A stretch of DNA of 7,641 nucleotides from an uncultured Chloroflexota bacterium (lineage in GTDB: Bacteria; Chloroflexota; Dehalococcoidia; SM23-28-2; RBG-16-64-32), in contig CAJXNA010000091.1 in assembly GCA_913056415.1 (NCBI GenBank), positions 1 to 7,641 on the forward strand. The letters run 5' to 3'. The position numbers were made by a program, and so were the translations under genes. The number at the start of each line of letters is the position of its first letter. Position 1 is the first letter of the stretch. Shown here piece after piece: positions 1 through 6,102 of the stretch. The notes beneath the pieces are model-generated. The model had not been told where the DNA came from, made no database searches, and was given only the letters and a program-made list of their open reading frames with translations.

Positions 1-20
1 AAGTAGAGCGCCGAACACAT

Positions 21-28
21 AAGAGGAG
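21..28 (+). promoter_or_regulatory. Ribosome binding site of folE
   Basis: AAGAGGAG lies 7 nt before ATG 36. It decides the folE start, because the alternative TTG at 30 would leave only 1 nt of spacing. Confidence 0.75.
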
Positions 29-35
29 ATTGTCG

Positions 36-698
36 ATGAAAGAGCGAACGCCGCAGCGTATCACCGTCGAGGCCCCGGACCTTGTTGCCTCGATGGACCT
101 CCACAAACGCGAGGTATCTGAGGAGCAGATTCACAAGTTTGAAGGCTACGTGGCCGAGATTTTCACTGCCTTCGGTATGGATCTCAACACACCGGCGACC
201 GACACAACGCCACAACGTTTTATCCGAGCGCTGTACGACTCTACCGAAGGCTATGAGGGCGACCCCAAGCTACTGACGGTCTTCCGAACGGAGTGCGGTG
301 GGGGACCAGACTGCAACTACAGCCAGGTTATCGAAGGGCCTATCCACTTCTCCGCTTTTTGTGAGCACCACGTCCTCCCCTTCTATGGGCACGCCTACGT
401 AGGATACATCGCGCACGGGGAAATCCTGGGGATCTCCAAGCTGACCAGGCTCGTGCGGGTGTTTACCAAGCGGTTCACCGTACAGGAGCGCATCGGCCAG
501 CAGATCGCGGAAGCGCTGCAGGTGATGCTCCAGCCGCATGGCGTGGCGATATACATGGAGGCGCACCACCTCTGTACGCAGATGCGCGGCGTGCGGGAGA
601 TAGAGCCCCAAACGCGAACGACCTTCTGGCGTGGCGCCTACGACAAAGACGCAGCGCTCCGTTCTGAGTTCCTGGCGGCGAGCGGCGCCAGCGGATGA
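36..698 (+). CDS. folE: GTP cyclohydrolase I (FolE)
   Basis: A cytoplasmic enzyme that converts GTP to 7,8-dihydroneopterin triphosphate, the first step of folate/pterin synthesis. The 220-residue product carries the family core. CEHH at residues 109-112 supplies a zinc cysteine (C109), the catalytic-type histidine H111 and a zinc histidine (H112). EAHHLC at 175-180 supplies H178 and the second zinc cysteine C180. The LGISKLTRLV block (131-140) and the following helix RFTVQERIGQQIAEAL are typical of the T-fold. Length is usual for the family. I chose ATG 36 over an in-frame TTG at 30 because AAGAGGAG (21-28) sits 7 nt before the ATG but only 1 nt before the TTG. The stop overlaps the next gene's ATG (ATGA, 695-698), so the two are translationally coupled. 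The promoter lies outside the window or upstream of base 1. The segment before CEHH (GGGPDCNYSQ, 88-97) has an extra cysteine but keeps the fold's spacing. Confidence 0.96.
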   Translation: MKERTPQRITVEAPDLVASMDLHKREVSEEQIHKFEGYVAEIFTAFGMDLNTPATDTTPQRFIRALYDSTEGYEGDPKLLTVFRTECGGGPDCNYSQVIEGPIHFSAFCEHHVLPFYGHAYVGYIAHGEILGISKLTRLVRVFTKRFTVQERIGQQIAEALQVMLQPHGVAIYMEAHHLCTQMRGVREIEPQTRTTFWRGAYDKDAALRSEFLAASGASG

Positions 699-1543
699 CC
701 GAACTGACACCTCTGGAAACGCTTTTGGGGGTGGAGCAGGGAGACGATCTATCGCTACCCGACCAACTGGCCGGCCTCTACGGGCGGCTGCGGTTTCCTC
801 CCACCAGGGGACAGTACGTCATCAGCAACTTTGTGACGACGCTGGACGGCGTGGTGGCCCTGATGGCGCCCGGCCACGAATCCGGTGGCGCCGTCAGCGG
901 TTACAACCAGCACGACCGGATGGTGATGGGCATACTGCGCGCCGTCTCTGACGCCGTCGTCGTCGGTGCTGGCACGCTCAGATCGGTGCCCGAACACCTC
1001 TGGACGGCCCAGTACATCTTCCCTTCGCTTGCCGACGAGTACGTGCAGCTGCGTACGAGCTTGGGCAAGCCGGAGTCCCCACTGAACGTCATCGTCACCG
1101 GCAGCGGGAACCTCGTCCCCAACTTTCGGGTCTTTCAGTCGCAAGAGGTGCCCGTCCTCATAGTTACCACGCCCCGCGGCGCCAAGAGGATCGAGGCGCT
1201 GTCTATGCCACCGTCCGTCAAGGTCATCGCGGTAGAGAAAGACGGACCAGTAAGCGCGGGGGCGATCCTGAATGCTACCAACGAAGCTCGCCAGAGCGAT
1301 ATGGTCCTTGTCGAAGGAGGGCCGATGCTAATGGGCGACTTCTTCGCGGGGCGACGTCTGCATGAGCTGTTCATCACGCTGGCGCCTCAGGTAGCGGGCC
1401 GTGACGGCTCCGTCGAGCGGCCGGGGCTAGTCTCGGGGAAACGCTTCGCGCCGGACGATCCCCGCTGGGGGACGCTAGTGGGCGTGAAACGGGCAGGTGA
1501 TCACCTCTTCCTGCGCTACTCGTTCATGCAAACCGATAGCTAG
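695..1543 (+). CDS. RibD C-terminal-domain reductase (pyrimidine/pterin reductase family)
   Basis: A 282-residue NAD(P)H-dependent reductase of the RibD_C / dihydrofolate-reductase-like superfamily. Visible family landmarks are the first strand and turn FVTTLDG (46-52), SDAVVVGAGTLRS (85-97), the second nucleotide-binding strand PLNVIVTGSG (129-138), and MVLVEGGPMLMGDFF (203-217) followed by HELFITLAPQVAGRD (223-237). There is no N-terminal deaminase domain with the HxE/PCxxC zinc motif, so this is a stand-alone reductase and not bifunctional RibD. Its start codon overlaps the folE stop (ATGA), so it is very probably co-transcribed and co-translated with folE. Known members reduce 5-amino-6-ribosylaminouracil phosphate (riboflavin) or can substitute for dihydrofolate reductase. 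The tight folE link makes a pterin or folate substrate attractive, but this is inference. Family membership is secure; the substrate is not. Confidence 0.88.
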   Translation: MTELTPLETLLGVEQGDDLSLPDQLAGLYGRLRFPPTRGQYVISNFVTTLDGVVALMAPGHESGGAVSGYNQHDRMVMGILRAVSDAVVVGAGTLRSVPEHLWTAQYIFPSLADEYVQLRTSLGKPESPLNVIVTGSGNLVPNFRVFQSQEVPVLIVTTPRGAKRIEALSMPPSVKVIAVEKDGPVSAGAILNATNEARQSDMVLVEGGPMLMGDFFAGRRLHELFITLAPQVAGRDGSVERPGLVSGKRFAPDDPRWGTLVGVKRAGDHLFLRYSFMQTDS

Positions 1544-1838
1544 TCCCGTCCCCGGGTGGCGCTAGCAGGCCCTCGCTACACGTCTGGACGCTAGTACAGC
1601 CTAGCCTTGGTTATGCTGATGGCCTCAAATAGCCCTATCTCCAGGGCGGGGGATGAATGGGCGCTAGACAGTTCACCTTCGGTAGGCTGCGTTTTCACGG
1701 CTAGACTTCGGACGGGGTCAGGCCGTCTCTATTTCCCGCCTGCCAGATCGCATCTGCAAATGCACCTTCATCCCACGGTTCCCTGATGTTGTTGACGGCC
1801 GCCATAGCCGTCCGATCGGGTCGGCCCGCTCACCCGGT
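1544..1838. other. Gene-free spacer between convergent genes
   Basis: This 295 bp lies between the reductase stop and the formate dehydrogenase stop. I see no coding frame with a ribosome site and no tRNA-like structure. It holds three small inverted repeats: GCCCT/AGGGC (1632-1647), GACGG/CCGTC (1711-1727) and the longest, GACGGC/GCCGTC (1794-1812). It also holds a cluster of CTAG tetramers. No hairpin is followed by a convincing T-run on either strand, so terminators here are only possible. Confidence 0.6.
1794..1812 (-). terminator. Possible 3' hairpin of formate dehydrogenase mRNA
   Basis: A perfect 6-bp stem GACGGC/GCCGTC with a 7-nt loop starts 26 nt beyond the FDH stop on the minus strand. 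Its position suits transcript termination or 3'-end protection. It lacks a U-tract (AACAACATC follows on the minus strand), so intrinsic termination is not established. Confidence 0.3.
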
Positions 1839-3038
1839 CTATTGCCTGAACCGCTCGGCTTCATTGGAGCCGCGGGTAGCGTCGCCGGCGCTGTAAGAAT
1901 GAGCTCCTGCGCCGGCCAACCTGCCATTGTCGACGATCAAATACTCTTCGCGGATGGAACGGCCGTCGAGCCAGCATTCCAGTATCTCGCGCACACCGGC
2001 AGCGTAGCGGGCCTGCGCCGCTAGCGATGTCCCCGATACGTGGGGGGTCATGCCGTGATGCGGCATCGCTCGCCAAGGGTGGTCCTTCGGCGGCGGCTGG
2101 GGGAACCAGACGTCGCCCGCGTATCCGGCAAGTTGTCCGCTTTCGAGCGCCCTGGCCACGGCATCCCTGTCGCAGATCTTACCGCGAGCTGTATTCACGA
2201 GATAAGCGCCTCGCTTCATCTTGCCGATCAAGGCGTCGTTGAACATGTGCTCGGTCTCGGGATGAAGCGGGGCGTTTACGGTAACGACATCGCAGACGCG
2301 CACCATCAACTCCGCGCTGGGATGAAAAGTCAGCCTTAGCTCGCGCTCGACGCTTTCCGGCAGCCGGTGCCGGTCCGTGTAGTGCAGATTGACATCGAAC
2401 GGCTTGAGCCTTCGCAAGACCGCTGTGCCGATCCGGCCGGCGCCGACAGTTCCGACTGTCATGCCCTCAAGGTCGTAGGATCTTTCGACGCAGTCAGAGA
2501 TATTCCAGCCCCCACTGATGACCCATTGATAAGAGGGGATATAGTTTCGCACCAGTGACAGGATTAGCATCACAACATGTTCGCTCACGCTGATACTGTT
2601 GGAGTAGGTCACCTCGGCGACAGTGAGGCCCCTCTCCATTGCAGCCTGCAAGTCGACATGATCGGAGCCAATGCCGGCGGTCACTGCTAACTTCAGCCTC
2701 GGCGCGCTGGCAATCCGGTCAGCGGTCAGATAGGCTGGCCAGAAGGGCTGGGAAATGACGATGTCCGCATCTGGCAACTCCCGCTCGAACACGCTATCGA
2801 CGCCGTCCTTGTCGGAAGTCACAACCAGGATGTGGCCAAGCCCTTCGAGAAACTTTCGCAGCCCGAGCTCACCCGAGACGCTGCCCAGGAGCTCTCCCGG
2901 CACAAAGTCGATCGCGCCAGGAGTCGGTAGCGTCTGTCCACCTGGGTAATGGTCCAGCGTTGGTATGTCGTCGCGCGCATACGATGTCGGGTAGCCACCC
3001 ACCGGGTCGTCATAGAGCACGCAAACGATCTTCGCCAT
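1839..3038 (-). CDS. fdh: NAD-dependent formate dehydrogenase
   Basis: A cytoplasmic, cofactor-free (non-molybdenum) enzyme of the D-2-hydroxyacid dehydrogenase superfamily. It oxidises formate to CO2 and gives NADH. The 399-residue product aligns by eye along its whole length with the Pseudomonas sp. 101 and Mycobacterium vaccae enzymes (about 400 residues), including the N-terminal YDDPVGGYP and HYPGGQTLPTP segments. Numbering from Met1: substrate/active-site residues P98, F99, I123, N147, R285, Q314, H333 and S335 are all present. The Rossmann motif is GAGRIG (199-204), and D222 after strand beta-2 predicts NAD rather than NADP. The start is ATG 3038 because AGGAG (3047-3051 on the minus strand) is 8 nt before it. 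A GTG three codons upstream (3047) overlaps that ribosome site. The cysteines homologous to M. vaccae C146 and C256 are S146 and A256 here. It is probably a single-gene unit; no C1-metabolism partner is visible nearby. Confidence 0.97.
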   Translation of the reverse strand: MAKIVCVLYDDPVGGYPTSYARDDIPTLDHYPGGQTLPTPGAIDFVPGELLGSVSGELGLRKFLEGLGHILVVTSDKDGVDSVFERELPDADIVISQPFWPAYLTADRIASAPRLKLAVTAGIGSDHVDLQAAMERGLTVAEVTYSNSISVSEHVVMLILSLVRNYIPSYQWVISGGWNISDCVERSYDLEGMTVGTVGAGRIGTAVLRRLKPFDVNLHYTDRHRLPESVERELRLTFHPSAELMVRVCDVVTVNAPLHPETEHMFNDALIGKMKRGAYLVNTARGKICDRDAVARALESGQLAGYAGDVWFPQPPPKDHPWRAMPHHGMTPHVSGTSLAAQARYAAGVREILECWLDGRSIREEYLIVDNGRLAGAGAHSYSAGDATRGSNEAERFRQ

Positions 3039-3228
3039 CTCGTTCACTCCTGATCTTCAGAACGTTTTCTCACGGCGAATCATGCCATACGCAGCATGGC
3101 TTGGCGACCATAGCGCAGCATCTCGCTTGATCAGGGGCTCACCGTGTGTCAATTTCTCCACTTGCCAGTGGCTTTTCAAGAGCCGAGCTAGCGGGAGCTC
3201 TGACCACAGGGCAACCATGGGGGTGTGT
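3039..3228. other. Intergenic region upstream of formate dehydrogenase
   Basis: This 190 bp lies between two minus-strand genes and should contain the 3' end of the VWA transcript and the fdh leader. Inverted repeats seen: GCCAT/ATGGC (3084-3100), CCACT/AGTGG (3158-3171), a 15-bp near-palindrome GGCTTTTCAAGAGCC (3170-3184), and GAGCT/AGCTC (3185-3200). A minus-strand TTGACA (3147-3152) resembles a -35 box, but no -10 box lies at the right spacing. The fdh ribosome site AGGAG is at 3047-3051. Confidence 0.45.
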
Positions 3229-5019
3229 CTAACCTACACGCTCGCGGTACACCAGCGGAACTCCACCCAGGTCTATCGCACAGCCGTGGTAGAGTGCCCT
3301 ACGCTGGCCTTTCTTCAGCGGCTGGCCGTCAACCGTGACAACATCTTCAAGCACAGCTTGCAAGACGCAGTCTCCACCCTTCCGGGGAACGACTCGGGCC
3401 ACTCGCCTGCCGAGGCCCACGTCGATGTCGTCGTTCGGCCCTCCGATCGTGAGCGACCGGCGGATCCAGGTGCGGCGGTGACGCGCCCCCAGATCGTAGG
3501 CCCGACCGACCTGCACCGATTCGAGCCTGCTCCGGGTCATTAGCCAACCACGCAGCGTCGGCCTTCCAAAATGAGCATAGGCCAAGAACGATCCTGCCAA
3601 CCCGACCAAGAGAACGGGCCCGAACAGAACGAGCATCAGCAGAGTCGACGGACCACCACGGTCAGTTTCGGCGCCGGCTGGCTCCGGTTTCGGGGACGGG
3701 CCCGGGGTCAACGATGGCGGGGAGCCTTGTGGCACTAGCGATACCGACACCTGAAAAGTTCTGTGTGCCACAACTCCTTCCTCCGTCTCCGCTATCAGGA
3801 AGATGTCATAAGATCCCGCCATGACATCTATGGCCACGGTCCCGGCATACTCGCCTGGCCCGCTATGCTCGAGAACGCCTTCGTACTGCTGCCCGCTCGG
3901 CCCTACGATCGTCACCGTCACCGCCGCGTCCTCGACCGGCCGCTCGTCCTCCAACTGAGGGTCAACGGCCGTCAGCCGCACGGCAACTTCCAGCGGCTCA
4001 CCTGGCGCGAGGCTCAGGGAAGGGGGTGGCCGGAGCCACATGACCTCAACCAGCGTCCGGGGCGTCGAGGAGATGGATACGCAGGACTCGCCTTCCCCTG
4101 CCCCAGTGATCGTGACAGTCCACGTTCCCCTGGCTGGACCCTCGATGCTAAAGGCATCGTAGCGGGTGTCGCCCCCGGTTGGGGTAACCAACTCACCATC
4201 GGGCCCCGCCACCGCCACGGTCGGCTGTAGGTCGCTGGTGTAAGTCACGAATAGAGAGAGCGTGGTAACGAACTGGTGAATTGGGAAGGTCACGGAGGCC
4301 TGTTCGCCGGGGTCCAAGCAATCGCTGAACAGGACTTCGAATACGTCCAACTTGATGGCGGCGAACACCTCCTGGAACACCAGCGTCAGTTCACCAGGCT
4401 CCGGCGCTTCTCGGTAGAGCCCGCCCCCGTTCTCCGCCAACTTCTGCAGAAACTCCGGCTCCACCGCGCTCGCCAGCGAAATCGGAAAAAGACGCCACTT
4501 CCTCTCCCCAAAGCGGTCCGCTAAGGCAAACACCGCGCTCCGCTCCGCTTCCTGTTCCTCTGCCGAGAAGTTGGGCCAGTCGGGCGGATGGAGTTCGCCA
4601 TCAGTCAGGAATATGGCGAAGCGGATCGGGTTGGACCCCTTGTCCAGCTCCGCTAGCCCCGCCTCCAGGCCCGCCTTCATGTTTGTGTTCGTCTCCGGGG
4701 CCACGGGGGTCAGCTCACTCTTGATAGCCTCCTTGCTGGCCACGTCCGTCACCCTCCTCAGCGACACCAACACGGTGCTGTCGTCCGAGAACAGGATCAC
4801 CCCGATCTCGTCCCCCTCCTCCAGCAGGTCCACCAGCTGACTGGCCGCAGTATAGCGTAGGCTGGCGGGGTCCGTCCGTGCCATGCTCCCTGAATTGTCG
4901 ATGATGAGGACGACTGAGATATTTTGCGGGTCTTGCGCTCCCGCCGACGGCGTGGACATCAAAGCAAGGACGACTGCCGCAAGAACCGGGAGAGAGAGAA
5001 CCCGGAGGATTGGCGTCAT
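3229..5019 (-). CDS. Secreted, membrane-anchored VWA-domain protein with FHA-like cytoplasmic tail
   Basis: A 596-residue protein of unknown specific role. Residues 1-28 form a signal peptide (TPILR, hydrophobic core, AGA cleavage site before Q29). A von Willebrand A domain follows (about 33-225) with an intact MIDAS metal site: D41, S43 and S45 of DNSGS, a Thr in TNT (111-113), and D140 in LTDG. Then come two beta-rich, Ig/Fn3-like stretches (about 226-320 and 335-427), a proline-rich linker (430-455) and one transmembrane helix (about 459-482). The C-terminal 110 residues face the cytoplasm. Their pattern (LTIGG 523-527, VARVV 540-544, VDGQPL 563-568, AIDLGGVPLVYRE 581-593) resembles an FHA fold lacking the usual phosphothreonine-binding Arg/Ser/Asn. 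ATG 5019 is chosen because it opens directly into the signal peptide; in-frame ATG 5076 is possible. Neither has a good ribosome site. The transcription unit is divergent from tetR. Confidence 0.85.
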   Translation of the reverse strand: MTPILRVLSLPVLAAVVLALMSTPSAGAQDPQNISVVLIIDNSGSMARTDPASLRYTAASQLVDLLEEGDEIGVILFSDDSTVLVSLRRVTDVASKEAIKSELTPVAPETNTNMKAGLEAGLAELDKGSNPIRFAIFLTDGELHPPDWPNFSAEEQEAERSAVFALADRFGERKWRLFPISLASAVEPEFLQKLAENGGGLYREAPEPGELTLVFQEVFAAIKLDVFEVLFSDCLDPGEQASVTFPIHQFVTTLSLFVTYTSDLQPTVAVAGPDGELVTPTGGDTRYDAFSIEGPARGTWTVTITGAGEGESCVSISSTPRTLVEVMWLRPPPSLSLAPGEPLEVAVRLTAVDPQLEDERPVEDAAVTVTIVGPSGQQYEGVLEHSGPGEYAGTVAIDVMAGSYDIFLIAETEEGVVAHRTFQVSVSLVPQGSPPSLTPGPSPKPEPAGAETDRGGPSTLLMLVLFGPVLLVGLAGSFLAYAHFGRPTLRGWLMTRSRLESVQVGRAYDLGARHRRTWIRRSLTIGGPNDDIDVGLGRRVARVVPRKGGDCVLQAVLEDVVTVDGQPLKKGQRRALYHGCAIDLGGVPLVYRERVG

Positions 5020-5278
5020 CGTCTTACCATCTTGAGCTTGCTGTTGGGCTGCCCTCGTTGTCCTAGTGTTAGACATCCCGGACCGGAAATCAAGGACAGC
5101 GGTGAGGGGCGCAACGGTGGCGCCCCCATGAATCCACCTCAACAATCACGGCGTTAGGGAGGATGAGCGAGCCCTAGCTCGGCCCGTGACTTCTGCCACA
5201 CTACGAAGTAGTAGTGTGCGTTAGAGCCTTGCAAAGTGGTGAATCCAACAATCGCCTTCAAAATCTCCCGCGTGGGAC
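5020..5278. other. Divergent intergenic region between VWA gene and tetR
   Basis: The first part (to 5076 or 5145) may be leader or extended N-terminus of the VWA gene. Beyond it is non-coding DNA with an 8-bp-arm inverted repeat (5197-5218). A loosely repeated sequence is also present: GAATCCAACAATC (5241-5253) and the same bases with a 5-nt insertion at 5130-5147. I could not find a convincing minus-strand promoter for the VWA gene. A weak TTGATT/TAACAC pair on the minus strand (16-nt spacing, about 5069-5091) is the nearest candidate. Confidence 0.5.
5197..5218. repeat. 22-bp perfect inverted repeat
   Basis: Arms CACACTAC and GTAGTGTG match perfectly across a 6-nt centre (GAAGTA). There is no T-run on either side, so it does not look like an intrinsic terminator. 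It lies 60 bp upstream of the tetR -35 box and about 180 bp upstream of the VWA start. It could be an operator for a dimeric regulator or a hairpin in the VWA leader RNA. Confidence 0.6.
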
Positions 5279-5307
5279 TTGACAAACGATGCAGGACGCA
5301 TTAATAT
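5279..5307 (+). promoter_or_regulatory. Promoter of tetR gene
   Basis: A consensus -35 box TTGACA (5279-5284), exactly 17 nt of spacer, then a -10 box TAATAT (5302-5307, 4 of 6 matches to TATAAT). The predicted transcription start falls inside the palindromic operator that begins at 5309, a layout that fits autorepression. Confidence 0.75.
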
Positions 5308-5308
5308 C

Positions 5309-5326
5309 TGACTGACGCCTCAGTCA
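5309..5326. promoter_or_regulatory. TetR-type operator 1 (autoregulatory)
   Basis: TGACTGACGCCTCAGTCA is a perfect inverted repeat with 7-bp arms and a 4-bp centre. It sits 1 nt after the -10 box and 16 nt before the tetR ATG. Size and placement are typical of TetR-family operators. A near-copy occurs at 5982-5999. Confidence 0.8.
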
Positions 5327-5342
5327 ATCACTAGCGAGAGTT

Positions 5343-5954
5343 ATGCCTGCAAAGACAAGCGCCGACCAGCTTCTGAAAGCAGCCGCCAAGGTGTATCACC
5401 AGCGCGGCTACCATGCGGCTAAGGTGAGCGAGATCACCCGTGAGGCCGGCGTCGCCCAGGGCACCTTCTACCTCTACTTCCCGAGCAAGAGGCAGGCGTT
5501 CGTTGAGCTTATGGAGGGGTTCGCCCGGAATATCAGCAGCGCTGCCCTCGAGCTGGACTGGGAAAGGATCCGCAATGGGGAGGACCTACGGCAGCAGCTG
5601 GTTGACCTCTACACCAGTATCTTCCAGATCTGCGCCGACAACCGGGATGTGGCTGACCTCTTCTTCAACGCCGCCCCGTCAGCGGATGAGAGGGCGGCGG
5701 CTATAAGGGAGGAGTTCATGCGGGGGGTCGAGGGCATCTCCGCCCAATCCCTGGTAGACGGCGCGGAGCGAGGCTATTTCCGGGCCCTGAAAGCGGAAAC
5801 CATCTCTCGGGCCATCGTGGGGATGTTCTTGAATATCGTTCTCAGAACGATCATCGCCGAGGGCCGTACGTTTCGTCTGCGAGAGCTGGCGGAGGATCTT
5901 GTAGACTTCGAGGTGCGGGGCCTCTTTGTGTCGGAAGGAGCGGCCACGAAGTGA
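5343..5954 (+). CDS. TetR/AcrR-family transcriptional regulator
   Basis: A 203-residue dimeric DNA-binding repressor of the TetR family, cytoplasmic. The N-terminal helix-turn-helix (about 6-52) is canonical: an AAAKVYHQRGY helix, VSEITREAGVAQGTFYLYF (28-46) containing the recognition helix, then PSKRQAF. Residues 55-195 are the all-helical ligand and dimer domain, which is too variable to predict the inducer. The hydrophobic stretch around 157-171 is probably part of the dimer interface. Length is normal for the family. Start ATG 5343 is preceded by a weak GCGAGAG close to the start; the distance from the predicted transcription start is about 30 nt. Operator 1 overlaps its start site and operator 2 follows the gene, so it probably represses itself and the downstream sigma operon. 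Physiological signals for close relatives are often xenobiotics or fatty-acid derivatives, but nothing here fixes that. Confidence 0.93.
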   Translation: MPAKTSADQLLKAAAKVYHQRGYHAAKVSEITREAGVAQGTFYLYFPSKRQAFVELMEGFARNISSAALELDWERIRNGEDLRQQLVDLYTSIFQICADNRDVADLFFNAAPSADERAAAIREEFMRGVEGISAQSLVDGAERGYFRALKAETISRAIVGMFLNIVLRTIIAEGRTFRLRELAEDLVDFEVRGLFVSEGAATK

Positions 5955-5972
5955 AGGCCCCACTTTCTTTTT
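5949..5972 (+). terminator. Candidate intrinsic terminator of tetR
   Basis: A stem AAGTG/CACTT (5949-5953 with 5961-5965) and a 7-nt loop AAGGCCC are followed immediately by TTTCTTTTT. The stem overlaps the tetR stop codon. It is short, so termination is probably partial, but the T-tract is the best in the window. It would separate tetR from the sigma operon. Confidence 0.45.
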
Positions 5973-5981
5973 GCATCTATA

Positions 5982-5999
5982 TGACTGATGTACCAGTCA
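5982..5999. promoter_or_regulatory. TetR-type operator 2 (upstream of sigma operon)
   Basis: TGACTGATGTACCAGTCA has the same 7-4-7 layout as operator 1. Its left arm is identical and its right arm differs at one base. It lies between the tetR terminator and a candidate sigma-operon promoter (6007-6035), ending 7 nt before that -35 box. It is very likely bound by the same TetR protein. Confidence 0.72.
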
Positions 6000-6006
6000 G
6001 TACGTC

Positions 6007-6035
6007 TTCACAGGACCTAGGAGCGCTCATAGCAT
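6007..6035 (+). promoter_or_regulatory. Candidate promoter of sigma/anti-sigma operon
   Basis: TTCACA (6007-6012, 5 of 6 to TTGACA), a 17-nt spacer, then TAGCAT (6030-6035, 4 of 6 to TATAAT). It is 67 nt ahead of the sigma start codon. No GGAAC/CGTC-type ECF promoter was recognised nearby, so autoregulation by the sigma factor is not shown. Confidence 0.4.
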
Positions 6036-6102
6036 AACGCTGAAGCGGGAGAGCACCGCCCGCAAGAGCGTTTAGCCAGGACGGAAGAGGGAGGTAAAGA
6101 TC

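Noticed and set aside
30..35. TTG at 30 as folE start
   Set aside because: Only 1 nt separates it from the AGGAG ribosome site; ATG 36 has a normal 7-nt spacing.
270..710. Minus-strand open frame antisense to folE
   Set aside because: Mirror of a conserved gene, no ribosome site and no domain.
1544..1838. A small gene or RNA in the convergent spacer
   Set aside because: Short open frames lack ribosome sites, no tRNA landmarks are seen, and the hairpins are short and without T-runs.
3039..3047. GTG at 3047 as formate dehydrogenase start
   Set aside because: It overlaps the AGGAG ribosome site. ATG 3038 has 8-nt spacing and gives the family's usual MAK N-terminus.
3124..3152. TTGACA on the minus strand as a promoter for formate dehydrogenase
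   Set aside because: The sequence 17 nt downstream is CAAGCG, with no -10 likeness; no other -10 lies at 15-19 nt.
3157..3176. CCACT-TGCC-AGTGG followed by CTTTT as a plus-strand terminator
   Set aside because: No plus-strand gene lies upstream for more than 1.5 kb; the short stem is probably coincidental.
3082..3543. Plus-strand open frame of 153 codons antisense to the VWA 3' end
   Set aside because: No ribosome site or recognisable domain; it runs against a well-supported coding strand.
3763..4230. Plus-strand open frame of 155 codons antisense to the VWA gene
   Set aside because: His/Arg/Pro-rich composition typical of an antisense shadow in GC-rich DNA; no family resemblance.
5020..5145. 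N-terminal extension of the VWA protein to TTG 5145 or ATG 5076
   Set aside because: It would place 19-42 polar residues before a clear signal peptide, and neither upstream start has a ribosome site. ATG 5076 cannot be fully excluded.
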